Source: DATHGT01 sp035317605
Lineage (GTDB): Bacteria; Methylomirabilota; Methylomirabilia; Rokubacteriales; CSP1-6
Direction of reading: 5' to 3'
Length of the DNA: 41,086 nucleotides
Assembly: GCA_035317605.1 (NCBI GenBank)
Contig: DATHGT010000247.1
Coordinates: 1 to 41,086, forward strand
Positions 15,470 to 24,216 of the stretch are shown one piece after another. The position numbers and the translations under genes were made by a program. Each line of letters begins with the position of its first letter. Within the stretch, counting starts at the first letter, position 1. The notes beneath the pieces were generated by a model. That model did not search any database. It saw only the letters and a program-made list of their open reading frames with translations, and was not told the origin of the DNA.

Positions 15470-16924
15470 ATGGCGACCCCGAAGAAACGAGCCAAGCCCA
15501 AGCGGGCGACCGCCGCGCCCAAGCGCCGGCAGCCCCGCCGAGTCTCCACGCCGCGCGCCCGCGCGATCACCGAGGCGCCGCCGATCGCGGAAGCGCCGGA
15601 GCTGAGCCTCGCCGCCGAAACCGCTCCGGCGATCGAGTCGGTACCGGAGCCCCCGCTCCCGCTCACCACGCCCGAGATGTTGTTCGCCGAACGGGTGCCC
15701 GCGTCGGAGCCCGATCGACCGTACCCCGCGAGCCGGCGCGCGATCTTCTTCGACGTCGAGAACACGAGCCGCGCCCAGCACATCGCCCGCGTCATCGATC
15801 ACCTCCAGATCGATCACCTCGGCCGCCGGACCGAATTCTTCGCCGTCGGCAACTGGCGGGTCATCGGTCACGACACCGCGCGGCTGCTCGCGCGCTACGG
15901 CGCCGGCCTCGTGCACAGCGCGCCCTCCGTCGGCGTTCGCGACTGGAGCGACCTGCGCATCGCGGTCGCGGCGGGGGCCTGGCTGGCGAGCGCGCGCCCC
16001 GGCGACGTGATCGAGATCGTCTCCGACGACCGCGCCTTCGACGCGGTCGGAGACGTCGCGGCTGGCCTGGGCATCACCTTCCGCCGGCTGTCGTATCGCG
16101 GGCTGGCGGGCGCGCCGGTCGAGGAAGTGCCCGCCGCGGTGCCCGAGCGGGTCGTCGAGACCCGGACGACCGAGGACCGGCGCGGTCAGCAGCGGTACCG
16201 CGGGCGCTATCGCGGTCGCCACGAGCGCAGGCCCGGGCCGTCGCACGCCCCGGTGCCGGCCTCTCACGCCGCGCCGCCGCGCGAGGTCAAGGCGGCGGAA
16301 CCCGTGACGCCGGGCCCGGAGCCGCACACCGCGCCTCACGACGAGATCATCAACGTCGTCCACGATTTGATCCGCGCCAACCCCGGGCGCACGGTCAGCA
16401 TCGACACGCTGGCCAACGCGCTGAAGTCGCGCGGCTTCAGTCGGCCGTCCGGCTCGCCCCGGCTGATCACCCGGCTGCGCCGTCTCAAGGAGATCGAGCT
16501 GAGCCGCACCGGGATGATCACTTTCGTCGACTCCGCGCCCGGAGGGGAAGCATCGCCGCCGCCCGCGGAGACGCCCGAGACGCCAGAGATGCCGGAGTCG
16601 CCGGAGTCGACGGAGTCGACGGAGGAGACACCCGCGCCGAGCACCCACGACGCCGCCCTGAGCGAGACCGTCGCGGAAGCGGCGGCGCCCTCCGACTTCG
16701 ACGAGGACGAGGGGCCGCAGCCCGGCAACGAGAGGATCCCGTCCTCCAGGATCCCGTCAGCCAGGATCCCATCCGCCGCCAGGATCCCATCAGCCAGGAT
16801 CCCATCCGCCAAGATCCCGTCCGCTCCACCCGCGACCGACGACGGCAATGCGCGTCGCCGACGGCGTCGCGGGGGTCGTCGCCGGCGTGGGCGAGGCCCG
16901 CCGCAACCGACCCCCACATCCTGA
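15470..16924 (+). CDS. NYN-domain RNase-like protein with winged-helix-like domain and low-complexity tail
   Basis: 484 residues. After a basic, Ala/Pro-rich N-terminus, a NYN (PIN-like) domain spans about 88-210: AIFFDVENTSRAQH (D95, N98), SVGVRDWSDLRIAVAAGAWL, and VIEIVSDDRAFD (D186, D187), the acidic residues expected to bind metal. An Arg/Gly patch follows (RYRGRYRGRHERR). Residues ~288-352 form a winged-helix-like domain (DEIINVVHDLIRANPGRTVS) such as often accompanies NYN domains in LabA/OST-HTH proteins. The tail holds P/E/T/S runs, six RIPSA-type repeats and a basic RRRRRRGGRRRRGRG end. Both basic patches suggest RNA binding. No Shine-Dalgarno is seen for ATG 15470, so the exact start is uncertain. 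Confidence 0.82.
   Translation: MATPKKRAKPKRATAAPKRRQPRRVSTPRARAITEAPPIAEAPELSLAAETAPAIESVPEPPLPLTTPEMLFAERVPASEPDRPYPASRRAIFFDVENTSRAQHIARVIDHLQIDHLGRRTEFFAVGNWRVIGHDTARLLARYGAGLVHSAPSVGVRDWSDLRIAVAAGAWLASARPGDVIEIVSDDRAFDAVGDVAAGLGITFRRLSYRGLAGAPVEEVPAAVPERVVETRTTEDRRGQQRYRGRYRGRHERRPGPSHAPVPASHAAPPREVKAAEPVTPGPEPHTAPHDEIINVVHDLIRANPGRTVSIDTLANALKSRGFSRPSGSPRLITRLRRLKEIELSRTGMITFVDSAPGGEASPPPAETPETPEMPESPESTESTEETPAPSTHDAALSETVAEAAAPSDFDEDEGPQPGNERIPSSRIPSARIPSAARIPSARIPSAKIPSAPPATDDGNARRRRRRGGRRRRGRGPPQPTPTS
16733..16825 (+). repeat. 15-bp tandem repeat, six units, inside the NYN gene
   Basis: The units read AGGATCCCRTCMKCC with small changes: five of 15 bp and one of 18 bp (unit 3). They encode RIPSS, RIPSA, RIPSAA, RIPSA, RIPSA and KIPSA. 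All unit lengths are multiples of three, so copy number can change without breaking the frame. Confidence 0.9.
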
Positions 16925-16925
16925 G

Positions 16926-19262
16926 GTGACCGCCGACACCCTGGCTGTGCTCGAGCGCATCGAGCGCAAGGTGCTGTGGCTCAGCGCGTTCATGGTCCAC
17001 CACGCCAACTCGCGGGCCACCGACGGCACCAAGGTCGGTGGGCACCAGGCCTCGTCGGCGTCGCTGGTGAGTCTGCTCACCGCGCTCTACTTCCACGCGC
17101 TGCGCCCGGACGACGTGGTCGCCCTCAAGGCTCACGCGGCGCCCGCCTTCTACGCGATCCAGTATCTGCGCGGCCGTCTCGACGCCGACGGGCTCCGCAC
17201 GCTCCGGAGCTATGGCGGACTTCAGGCGTATCCGAGCCGGCTCAAGAACCCGGACGTCGTCGATCTCTCGACCGGCTCGATGGGGCTCGGCGCGGTGGCG
17301 GCGACGTTTGGCGCGCTGGGTAGCCGCTATCTCTCCGCTCACGCCGACGGTGACGCGCGCCGGCCGCGCGGTCCGCGGCGCTTCATCGTGATGGTCGGCG
17401 ACGCCGAGCTGGACGAGGGCAACGTGTGGGAGGCCCTCGGCGAAGAGGGGGTGTCCGGGCTCGACAACGTGCTCTGGATCGTCGACGTCAACCGGCAGAG
17501 CCTCGACCGCGTCGTGTCCGACACGAAGGCGCGCCAGCTGCCCGCGCTGTTCGACGCGTTCGGCTGGCGGGTCATCGAGTTGCGCTACGGGCGGCGTCTT
17601 CAGGCGCTCTTCGCGCGCCGTGGCGGAACGCGGCTGCGCGCGCGACTCGACGCGATGTCCTACGCGGAATACCAGAGCCTCTTGCGCGTGCCGCCCGCGA
17701 CGGTCCGCAAGGCGCTGGTGGCGGGCGCCGACGGTCCCGACGCGACGGTCGAGCGGCTGCTCGCCTCGGTCGACGACGCCGAGCTGCCCGGACTCATCGG
17801 TGACCTCGGTGGTCACGACCTCGCCGCGATCCTCGACGCGTTCGCCGAGGCCGAGGCCACGCACGGCCGGCCATGCGTGATCCTCGCCCACACGATCAAG
17901 GGCTGGGGTCTGCCGATGGCGGGCGATCCGCTCAATCACACCGCGCTCTTGAGCCGGCCGCAGATCGAGGCGCTCCGCGATTCGCTCGGCGTGGCTCCGG
18001 GCGCCGAGTGGTCGGGCTTCGATCCCGGCAGCCCGGAGGCCGAGCTGATCGCGGCGCTGCCGCCGCTGTTCACGGCGCCCACGCCGGGACTGACACCAGA
18101 AGTGCCCGAGGCGCTGGGCGAGACGTATCCCGACGACAGCTCCACGCAGGAGGCGTTCGGGCGTGTGCTCGGCGCGCTCAGCCGCTTGCCCCTCGCCGAG
18201 GCGATCGTCACGGTCTCCGCCGACGTCGCGGTCACCACGCACCTCGCGGGCTGGATCAACCGGCGTGGTATCTGGGCGGCGGAGCCGCGGCGCGATTTCT
18301 TCGCGGAGCTGCCGCAGGCCGTGCGGTGGACCGAGGGTCCGCGGGGCCAGCACGTGGAGCTGGGCATCGCCGAGCACAATCTCTTCCTGCTGCTCGGCGC
18401 GCTCGGACTCTCGGCGGAGCTGGAAGGCGTGCCGCTGCTGCCGATCGGCACGCTCTACGATCCGTTCGTCACCCGCGGGCTCGACGCGCTCTACCACGCG
18501 CTGTATTCGTGCGGACGCTTCATCGTCGTGGCCACACCGTCGGGCGTGAGTCTCTCGCCCGAGGGCGGCGCCCATCAGTCCGTGATCACGCCGGGGATCG
18601 GCATCGCGCTTCCCGCGATCACCTACTTCGAGCCGGCCTTCGCGCGCGAGGTCGAGTGGATCCTGCTCGCCGCGCTGGCGGACCTCGCAGCGCGCCGCGG
18701 CGAGAGTCTTTATCTCAGACTGTCGACGCGGCCGATCGACCAGCGGCTGGCGCCGCCCGCCGACGCGGCCCAGCGCGAGCGCGTGCTGCGCGGCGGCTAT
18801 CGTCTCGTCGACGCGCGGCGGGCGCCGGGATACGATCCCGACCGCGCGGTCCACCTCTTCGCGGCGGGCGTGATGGTGCCGGAAGCGCTGGCCGCGAGTC
18901 GCGCTCTCGCCGCGGAGGGCATCTTCGCCAACGTGTTCGTGGTCACGAGTCCCGACCGTCTCTACCGAGGGATGACGGGGAGTGATCCGCGTGGACGCGA
19001 CGAGGGGCACGCGGCCGTATCGCGCCGCCACATGTCACCAATCGAGCTCGTCAGCGCTGACGAGGAGGACGTCCCGGTCGTCTCGGTGCTCGACGGCCAT
19101 CCCCACACGCTGGCGTTCATCGGCTCGGCCCTCGGCGTCACCCAGATCCCGCTCGGAGTCTCCGATTTCGGACAGTCCGGAGCGCGCGACGACCTCTACC
19201 GCCACTACGGCATCGACGCCGCCTCGATCACTCGCGCCGCCCGCACGCTGCTCGGTCTCTGA
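16926..19262 (+). CDS. Transketolase / pyruvate-dehydrogenase-E1-like ThDP enzyme
   Basis: About 778 residues from GTG 16926, one base after the NYN stop; this start gives VTADTLAVLERIERKVLWLS, whereas ATG 16848 would overlap the NYN gene by 77 bp with no recognisable protein. N-terminal cofactor domain: DGTKVGGHQASSASLVSLLT, then GDAELDEGNVWEALGEEGVS (around residue 158) followed by IVDVNRQSLD, the GD-(x)n-N motif. The middle pyrimidine domain has GQHVELGIAEHNLFLLLGAL, with the catalytic Glu. The length and single-chain order match homodimeric AceE or transketolase. The HQASSAS segment differs from classic AceE. Which two-carbon transfer it performs is not fixed; no lipoyl E2 is adjacent. 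Confidence 0.85.
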   Translation: MTADTLAVLERIERKVLWLSAFMVHHANSRATDGTKVGGHQASSASLVSLLTALYFHALRPDDVVALKAHAAPAFYAIQYLRGRLDADGLRTLRSYGGLQAYPSRLKNPDVVDLSTGSMGLGAVAATFGALGSRYLSAHADGDARRPRGPRRFIVMVGDAELDEGNVWEALGEEGVSGLDNVLWIVDVNRQSLDRVVSDTKARQLPALFDAFGWRVIELRYGRRLQALFARRGGTRLRARLDAMSYAEYQSLLRVPPATVRKALVAGADGPDATVERLLASVDDAELPGLIGDLGGHDLAAILDAFAEAEATHGRPCVILAHTIKGWGLPMAGDPLNHTALLSRPQIEALRDSLGVAPGAEWSGFDPGSPEAELIAALPPLFTAPTPGLTPEVPEALGETYPDDSSTQEAFGRVLGALSRLPLAEAIVTVSADVAVTTHLAGWINRRGIWAAEPRRDFFAELPQAVRWTEGPRGQHVELGIAEHNLFLLLGALGLSAELEGVPLLPIGTLYDPFVTRGLDALYHALYSCGRFIVVATPSGVSLSPEGGAHQSVITPGIGIALPAITYFEPAFAREVEWILLAALADLAARRGESLYLRLSTRPIDQRLAPPADAAQRERVLRGGYRLVDARRAPGYDPDRAVHLFAAGVMVPEALAASRALAAEGIFANVFVVTSPDRLYRGMTGSDPRGRDEGHAAVSRRHMSPIELVSADEEDVPVVSVLDGHPHTLAFIGSALGVTQIPLGVSDFGQSGARDDLYRHYGIDAASITRAARTLLGL

Positions 19263-19265
19263 GCG

Positions 19266-20018
19266 TCAGCCCGTTCGCAGCGCGACCGCCGCCTGGTGAG
19301 TCGGCGTGGACCACGCGCGGAACCACCAGGCGGCCGGATCGTCGAGGGGCGGGGGCGCGAACGCGATCCGCCACGCGCCGTCGGCCTCACGCCGGAACTC
19401 GAAGCGATCGAGGGGAAGCGAGAGCCCGAGCCCGTGCGCCTTCACGTACGCCTCTTTCAGCGTCCAGTATTCGAAGAACCGGCGCGCCTGCTGGTCGGGC
19501 TCGGCGGCGGCGATGTCTCGCCGCTCTCCGGGCGTGAAGTACCGGTCGGCGACCTCGAGCGGGGCGGCGCGCGAGGCGTCTTCGACGTCGACGCCGACCG
19601 GCCGGTCGTTCACGACCGCGCACGCCACCAGCGATCGCGTGTGCGACAGGCTGAAGCGCAGAGTCGACGCCGGCGCGGCGATGCTCGGCTTGCCGTACGA
19701 GTCGGCGCTGAACGTCCATCGTTCCGGAGCGACCGGCGCATAGCGGGAGAGCGCCAGCCTCACGAGCCCGTGCGCGACCAGAAAGGCCAGACGGTCCTCG
19801 TCGAAGTGGAACCGTCGCTGCCGCGCGTACTCTTCGTCGGACAGGAGCGCCAGCAGTCGTTCGCGATTGGCGGACTCGCGCCAGGCCGCCGGCTCGGCGA
19901 GCCACACGCACACGTCGTCGGCGCCGAGCGCCTCGCTGGAGTCGACGAGCGCTTCGTATCCGGGCGCGAGCCGATGGTGCAGGAGCCGCGGCGTGCGCGC
20001 GCTCATCGGACCCATCAT
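19266..20018 (-). CDS. 4'-phosphopantetheinyl transferase, Sfp type
   Basis: 250 residues. Its role is moving phosphopantetheine from CoA to a serine of a carrier protein. Diagnostic motifs: YGKPSIAAP, LRFSLSHTRSLVACAV, RPVGVDVEDASR (metal-binding Asp/Glu) and FFEYWTLKEAYVKAHGLGLS, all in the usual order. ATG 20018 is preceded by AGAGGA at 5-nt spacing, so it is preferred over the later ATGs at 20015 and 20006. It ends 3 bp from the convergent transketolase-like gene and is divergent from glcD. No polyketide, peptide synthetase or carrier gene is in the window, so the partner is elsewhere (fatty acid ACP or a secondary-metabolite system). Confidence 0.92.
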   Translation of the reverse strand: MMGPMSARTPRLLHHRLAPGYEALVDSSEALGADDVCVWLAEPAAWRESANRERLLALLSDEEYARQRRFHFDEDRLAFLVAHGLVRLALSRYAPVAPERWTFSADSYGKPSIAAPASTLRFSLSHTRSLVACAVVNDRPVGVDVEDASRAAPLEVADRYFTPGERRDIAAAEPDQQARRFFEYWTLKEAYVKAHGLGLSLPLDRFEFRREADGAWRIAFAPPPLDDPAAWWFRAWSTPTHQAAVALRTG

Positions 20019-20051
20019 AGCGATCCTCTGAACGGCGGGCCGTGCCTCGCG

Positions 20052-20057
20052 TATAAT
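20052..20057 (+). promoter_or_regulatory. Consensus -10 element of the glc genes
   Basis: A perfect TATAAT ends 9 nt before the ATG at 20067, leaving room for at most a few leader bases. No Shine-Dalgarno is present. The -35 is weak. Confidence 0.5.
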
Positions 20058-20066
20058 TCGGCTTGA

Positions 20067-21542
20067 ATGAGTACGGTAACGGCCGCCCACAAGCACGTGC
20101 TTCGGCAGGAGCTGGAAGCGATCGTCGGGCGTGGGGGTGTGCTGTCCGATCCTGACGAGCTGCTGGTCTACGAGTCGGACGGGCTCACGATGTTCCGGGC
20201 GCTGGCCGACTTCGTCGTCTTCCCCACGAGCGTCGAGCACGTCTCCGCGATCGTGAAGCTGGCCAACCGGGAGTCGATGCCGTTCGTGGCGCGCGGCGCC
20301 GGCACCGGGCTCTCCGGCGGGTGCCTGCCTTCCGAGGGCGGGATCGTGATCTCGCTGATGCGCATGAACCGGGTGCTCGAAGTCGACTACGACAACCAGA
20401 TCGCGGTCGTCGAGCCCGGGTTGGTCAACCTGCATCTCTCGTGGGCGGTGGAGCCGCGCGGCTATTACTACGCGCCGGATCCGTCGAGCCAGCAGGCGTG
20501 CACGATCGGCGGCAACATCGCCAACAACTCCGGCGGTCCCCACACGCTCAAGTACGGGGTGACCACGAACCACGTGCTGGGCCTCGAAGTGGTCATGCCC
20601 GACGGAGAGATCGTGTGGCTGGGCGGCCGCACGCGCGACGCCCAGGGCTACGACCTGGCCGGCGTCTTCGTCGGCTCCGAGGGCACGTTCGGGATCGCGA
20701 CCAAAGTCGTCGTGCGCATCCTCAAGAAGCCGCAGGCGGTGAAGACCGTGCTCGCGGTCTTCGACGCGGTGCCCAAGGCCTCGGCCGCGGTCTCCGCGAT
20801 CATCGCGCGCGGACTCGTGCCGGCGGCCGTGGAGATGATCGACCAGCTCACGATTCAGGCCGTGGAAGACGCGTTCGGCTGCGGCTATCCGCGCGACGCG
20901 GCCGCGGCCCTGCTCGTGGAGCTGGACGGCCTGCGCGTCGGGATGGAGATCCAGGCCGAGCGCATCGTGCAAGCGTGTCGCGACGCGGGAGCGCGCGAAG
21001 TGAGAACGGCGCGCGACGAGGCCGAGCGCGCGCTGCTCTGGAAGGGCCGGAAGTCGGCGTTCGGCGCCTACGGGCGGATATCGCCCGCCTACATGGTCAT
21101 GGACGGGGTGATCCCGCGCACCAAGCTGCCGTACGTGCTGGAGCGCGTGAACGAGATCGTGGCCGCGCACGGGCTGCGGGTCGGCAACGTCTTCCACGCC
21201 GGCGACGGCAACCTGCACCCGAACATCCTCTACGATCCGCGCAAGCCGGGCGAGGAGGCGCGCGTGGTCGAGGCGGGCGCCGAGATCATGAAGCTCTGCG
21301 CCGAGGTGGGCGGATCGATTTCCGGAGAGCACGGGATCGGCCTCGAGAAGGCCGACTTCATGCCGCTCATCTTCTCGGCCGCCGACCTCGCGCTGATGCA
21401 GCGGCTCAAGAACGCCTTCAACCCCACCGGCCTCTGCAACCCGGGTAAGGTGTTTCCGACCAAGAAGTCGTGCGTCGAGGTCGGGCCCGTCGCCTACCGG
21501 CCGCATCCGATCGAAGAGAAGGGACTCGCCCAGCGCTTCTAG
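20067..21542 (+). CDS. glcD: Glycolate oxidase subunit GlcD, FAD-linked
   Basis: 491 residues. FAD-binding PCMH domain at ~35-230: SMPFVARGAGTGLSGGCLPS, IGGNIANNSGGPHTLKYG and DLAGVFVGSEGTFGIATKVV. The C-terminal FAD-oxidase domain carries RVGNVFHAGDGNLHPNILYD and SGEHGIGLEKADFM, the substrate/metal histidines typical of GlcD and D-lactate dehydrogenases. With GlcE and GlcF it would oxidise glycolate to glyoxylate at the membrane, passing electrons to quinone. It is the first gene of a five-gene run (glcD, glcE, glcF, moaB, small secreted protein). The promoter -10 is very close to the ATG, so translation may be leaderless. D-lactate or another 2-hydroxyacid is a possible alternative substrate. 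Confidence 0.92.
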   Translation: MSTVTAAHKHVLRQELEAIVGRGGVLSDPDELLVYESDGLTMFRALADFVVFPTSVEHVSAIVKLANRESMPFVARGAGTGLSGGCLPSEGGIVISLMRMNRVLEVDYDNQIAVVEPGLVNLHLSWAVEPRGYYYAPDPSSQQACTIGGNIANNSGGPHTLKYGVTTNHVLGLEVVMPDGEIVWLGGRTRDAQGYDLAGVFVGSEGTFGIATKVVVRILKKPQAVKTVLAVFDAVPKASAAVSAIIARGLVPAAVEMIDQLTIQAVEDAFGCGYPRDAAAALLVELDGLRVGMEIQAERIVQACRDAGAREVRTARDEAERALLWKGRKSAFGAYGRISPAYMVMDGVIPRTKLPYVLERVNEIVAAHGLRVGNVFHAGDGNLHPNILYDPRKPGEEARVVEAGAEIMKLCAEVGGSISGEHGIGLEKADFMPLIFSAADLALMQRLKNAFNPTGLCNPGKVFPTKKSCVEVGPVAYRPHPIEEKGLAQRF

Positions 21543-21562
21543 CGCGGGCGTGTCGTCCGCCC

Positions 21563-22894
21563 GTGGAAGCTGTTCCGCTCGACAAGCTGCGCGCTATCGT
21601 CGGTCCTGCCCACGTGCTCTCCGGCGTCGATCTCTCGCCGTACGTCGTCGACGGGCGCACGCCGGAAACCGCGGTCTTTCCCGGCTCGCTGGACGAAGTC
21701 CGCGCGGTGGTCGAGCTGGCCGCGGGCGCCGCGATTCCCATCGTGACGTGGGGCGGCGGCACCGCCGCGTCGGTGGGCACGCCGATCGCGCCCGATCGTC
21801 CGGGGATGGTGCTGGGCCTCGGCCGAATGAATCGACTGGTCGAGCACGAGCCCGGCGACCTCACGGCCACCGCCGAGGCGGGGATGGCCGTCGCGGCGTT
21901 TCAGACGGCGTTGCGAGCGCGAGGTCAGTGGCTCTCGCTCGACCCTCCGGATCCCGAGCGCGCCACGCTCGGCGGGGTGATGGCCGCCAACGCCGCCGGC
22001 CCGCGCCGCCATCTCTACGGCGGCGCCCGCGACCTCGTGATCGGCATGACCGTGATCGCCGCCGACGGCTCGGTCGTGCGCGCGGGCGGCAAGGTCGTCA
22101 AGAACGTCGCCGGCTACGACCTGCCCAAGCTCTTCGTGGGCTCGTACGGCACGCTGGCGGTCATCGTCGACGTCACCGTGAAGCTGCGTCCGTTGCCCGA
22201 GGAAGAACGGTTGGTCAGCCTCCGCTTCGAGCGTCTCAAGGACGCCGCGACCGCCACGCGCGCGCTGATGGCCTCGGACCTCATTCCCAACGCCCTCGAG
22301 CTGCTCGACCCCGACGCGGCGCGGGTGCTCGATCCGTCGCTGCCCGCCCACGCGATGCTGGTGGTCGGCTTCGACGGGCTCACGGAGCAGGTCCAGTGGC
22401 AGTGCGACGAGCTGGCGTCTCTTGTCGGCCCTCTGGGCGGCGCCGGTCTCAAGCTCCTGCCGCCCGAGACGTGGGACCGGCTGGGATCCGTGGTGGCGGC
22501 GGCGCTCGGCGGAATGCCGGCGGCGGTGATGCGTCTGTCCGTCATGCCGGCCCAGGCCGGTGAGGTGATGGAACAGGCCGCGCTGGCCGCCCGCGCGCGG
22601 GGACTCCTCACCGCGTGCGCCGCGCACGCCGGCCTCGGCGTGGTCCGCACGGCGTTGTTCTCGCCGCGCGAGGGCGGCGAGATCGCTCCGGTCGCGGCCG
22701 CGCTCGCCGACTGGCGCGCGATCGCGCGGGGCGCCGGCGGTCACGCCGTGCTCGAGTGGGCGCCGCTGGCCGTCAAGTCACAGGTTCCCGTGTGGGACGA
22801 CGCGGGCGCGGCCGGACGGATCATGCAGCGCATCAAGGCCCAGCTCGATCCGCAGAATCTCCTGAACCCCGGACGCTTCGTGGCGGGGATCTGA
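21563..22894 (+). CDS. glcE: Glycolate oxidase subunit GlcE, FAD-binding
   Basis: 443 residues from GTG 21563, the first sensible in-frame start after the glcD stop; the ATG-initiated extension would lie antisense-like inside glcD. FAD-binding segments: IPIVTWGGGTAASVGTPIAP, LGGVMAANAAGPRRHLYGGA and KNVAGYDLPKLFVGSYGTLA. The end LDPQNLLNPGRFVAGI is the family's typical C-terminal signature. It lacks the HAGDGNLHP motif found in GlcD, as expected. The gap to glcD is 20 bp and to glcF 5 bp, so all three are surely one operon. Confidence 0.88.
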   Translation: MEAVPLDKLRAIVGPAHVLSGVDLSPYVVDGRTPETAVFPGSLDEVRAVVELAAGAAIPIVTWGGGTAASVGTPIAPDRPGMVLGLGRMNRLVEHEPGDLTATAEAGMAVAAFQTALRARGQWLSLDPPDPERATLGGVMAANAAGPRRHLYGGARDLVIGMTVIAADGSVVRAGGKVVKNVAGYDLPKLFVGSYGTLAVIVDVTVKLRPLPEEERLVSLRFERLKDAATATRALMASDLIPNALELLDPDAARVLDPSLPAHAMLVVGFDGLTEQVQWQCDELASLVGPLGGAGLKLLPPETWDRLGSVVAAALGGMPAAVMRLSVMPAQAGEVMEQAALAARARGLLTACAAHAGLGVVRTALFSPREGGEIAPVAAALADWRAIARGAGGHAVLEWAPLAVKSQVPVWDDAGAAGRIMQRIKAQLDPQNLLNPGRFVAGI

Positions 22895-22899
22895 GCGCC

Positions 22900-24216
22900 A
22901 TGGCCCACGCGACCGTCGACGCGCCGAATCCTCCAGCCGGTCTGTCGCTTCACGGCCTGTCGGTCGAGGGCGTCAACCAGTGCGTGCACTGCGGACTCTG
23001 CCTGGCATCCTGTCCCACGTTCTCCGAGCTCGGCACCGAGATGGATTCGCCGCGCGGGCGCATCTTCATGATCAAGTCGCTCGCCGAGGGGCGGATGTCG
23101 CTGACCGACTCGGTGACCAATCACCTGTCGCTCTGTCTGGACTGTCGCGCGTGCGAGACCGTGTGTCCGGCCGGCGTGCCGTACGGGCGGCTCATCGAGG
23201 CCGCCAAGGCCGAGATCGAGCACGCGCGTCCCGGCGGCACCGCGCGCCGGATCTTCCGCGGGCTCAACTTCGGCGTGCTGCTGGGGCATCCGTCGGTGCT
23301 GCGCGCGGCCGCCGCGGCGCTGCGCGTCTACCAGGTGAGCGGGCTGCAGCGCCTGGCCCGCGCCACCGGCCTCACCCGCGCGCTGCCGGGGACGCTTCCC
23401 GCGTGGGAGCGGCTGCTGCCTTCGATCCCCGCGCGATCCGAGCGCAGGAAGCTTCCGCCGCGAATCGCCGCCGAGGGCGAGCGACGGGGACGGGTCGCGC
23501 TGCTCGAGGGCTGCATCCAGTCCGTGGTCTTCGGCGCCCACAACCGGGCCACCGCGCGCGTGCTCGCGCTGAACGGGTGGGAAGTCGTGACGCCGCGAGC
23601 CCAGGGCTGCTGCGGCGCTCTCAACGCCCACGGCGGCGATCACGCAGGCGCGCTGGATCTGGCCCGGCGCACGATCGACGCGTTCGATGGGTGCCAGGCG
23701 GACGCGATCGTGGTCAACACGTCGGGCTGCGGCGCTCACATGAAGGCCTACGGGACGCTGCTCGCCGGCGATCCGCGGTACCGCGAGCGCGCCGAGCGCT
23801 TCGCGCGCTCGGTGCGCGACGTCTCCGAGTTCCTGGCCGGCGCGCCGTTGCGCGGGCCGCTGGCCCCGGTGCCGATGACGGTCGCGTACCACGATCCCTG
23901 TCACGTCGTGCACGGCCAGAAGATCCGGACCGAGCCGCGCCGGCTGCTCGCCCAGATTCCCGGACTGAAGCTCGTGGATCTCGTGGAGTCGGACTGGTGC
24001 TGCGGCTCGGCCGGCATCTACAACCTCACCCAGCCGGAGATGGCCGAGCGGCTCCTCGAGCGCAAGGTTCGGCACGTCGTGGCGACCGGCGCCGAGGCCG
24101 TGGTCACCGCGAATCCCGGCTGCATTCTTCAGATCCAGCAGGGTCTGCGCGCGCGGGGAGTCGACGTGAAGGTCCTCCACATCGTCGAACTACTGGATCG
24201 AGCGTATGACCGCTGA
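22900..24216 (+). CDS. glcF: Glycolate oxidase iron-sulfur subunit GlcF
   Basis: 438 residues from ATG 22900. Two [4Fe-4S] motifs: CVHCGLCLASCP (about residue 28) and CLDCRACETVCP (about residue 78). Two CCG domains follow: GCCGALNAHGGDH and DWCCGSAGIYNLTQPE, of the type that binds a further iron-sulfur centre and takes part in electron transfer in HdrD/GlcF proteins. All cysteines of these motifs are present as TGC/TGT codons. It takes electrons from GlcD/GlcE toward the quinone pool. Its last 11 bases overlap the start of moaB. Confidence 0.92.
   Translation: MAHATVDAPNPPAGLSLHGLSVEGVNQCVHCGLCLASCPTFSELGTEMDSPRGRIFMIKSLAEGRMSLTDSVTNHLSLCLDCRACETVCPAGVPYGRLIEAAKAEIEHARPGGTARRIFRGLNFGVLLGHPSVLRAAAAALRVYQVSGLQRLARATGLTRALPGTLPAWERLLPSIPARSERRKLPPRIAAEGERRGRVALLEGCIQSVVFGAHNRATARVLALNGWEVVTPRAQGCCGALNAHGGDHAGALDLARRTIDAFDGCQADAIVVNTSGCGAHMKAYGTLLAGDPRYRERAERFARSVRDVSEFLAGAPLRGPLAPVPMTVAYHDPCHVVHGQKIRTEPRRLLAQIPGLKLVDLVESDWCCGSAGIYNLTQPEMAERLLERKVRHVVATGAEAVVTANPGCILQIQQGLRARGVDVKVLHIVELLDRAYDR

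Noticed and set aside
22900..24216. Possible second selenoprotein in the GlcF CCG domains
   Set aside because: CCG-type proteins can carry Sec, but all motif cysteines here are TGC/TGT and the frame has no internal TGA.
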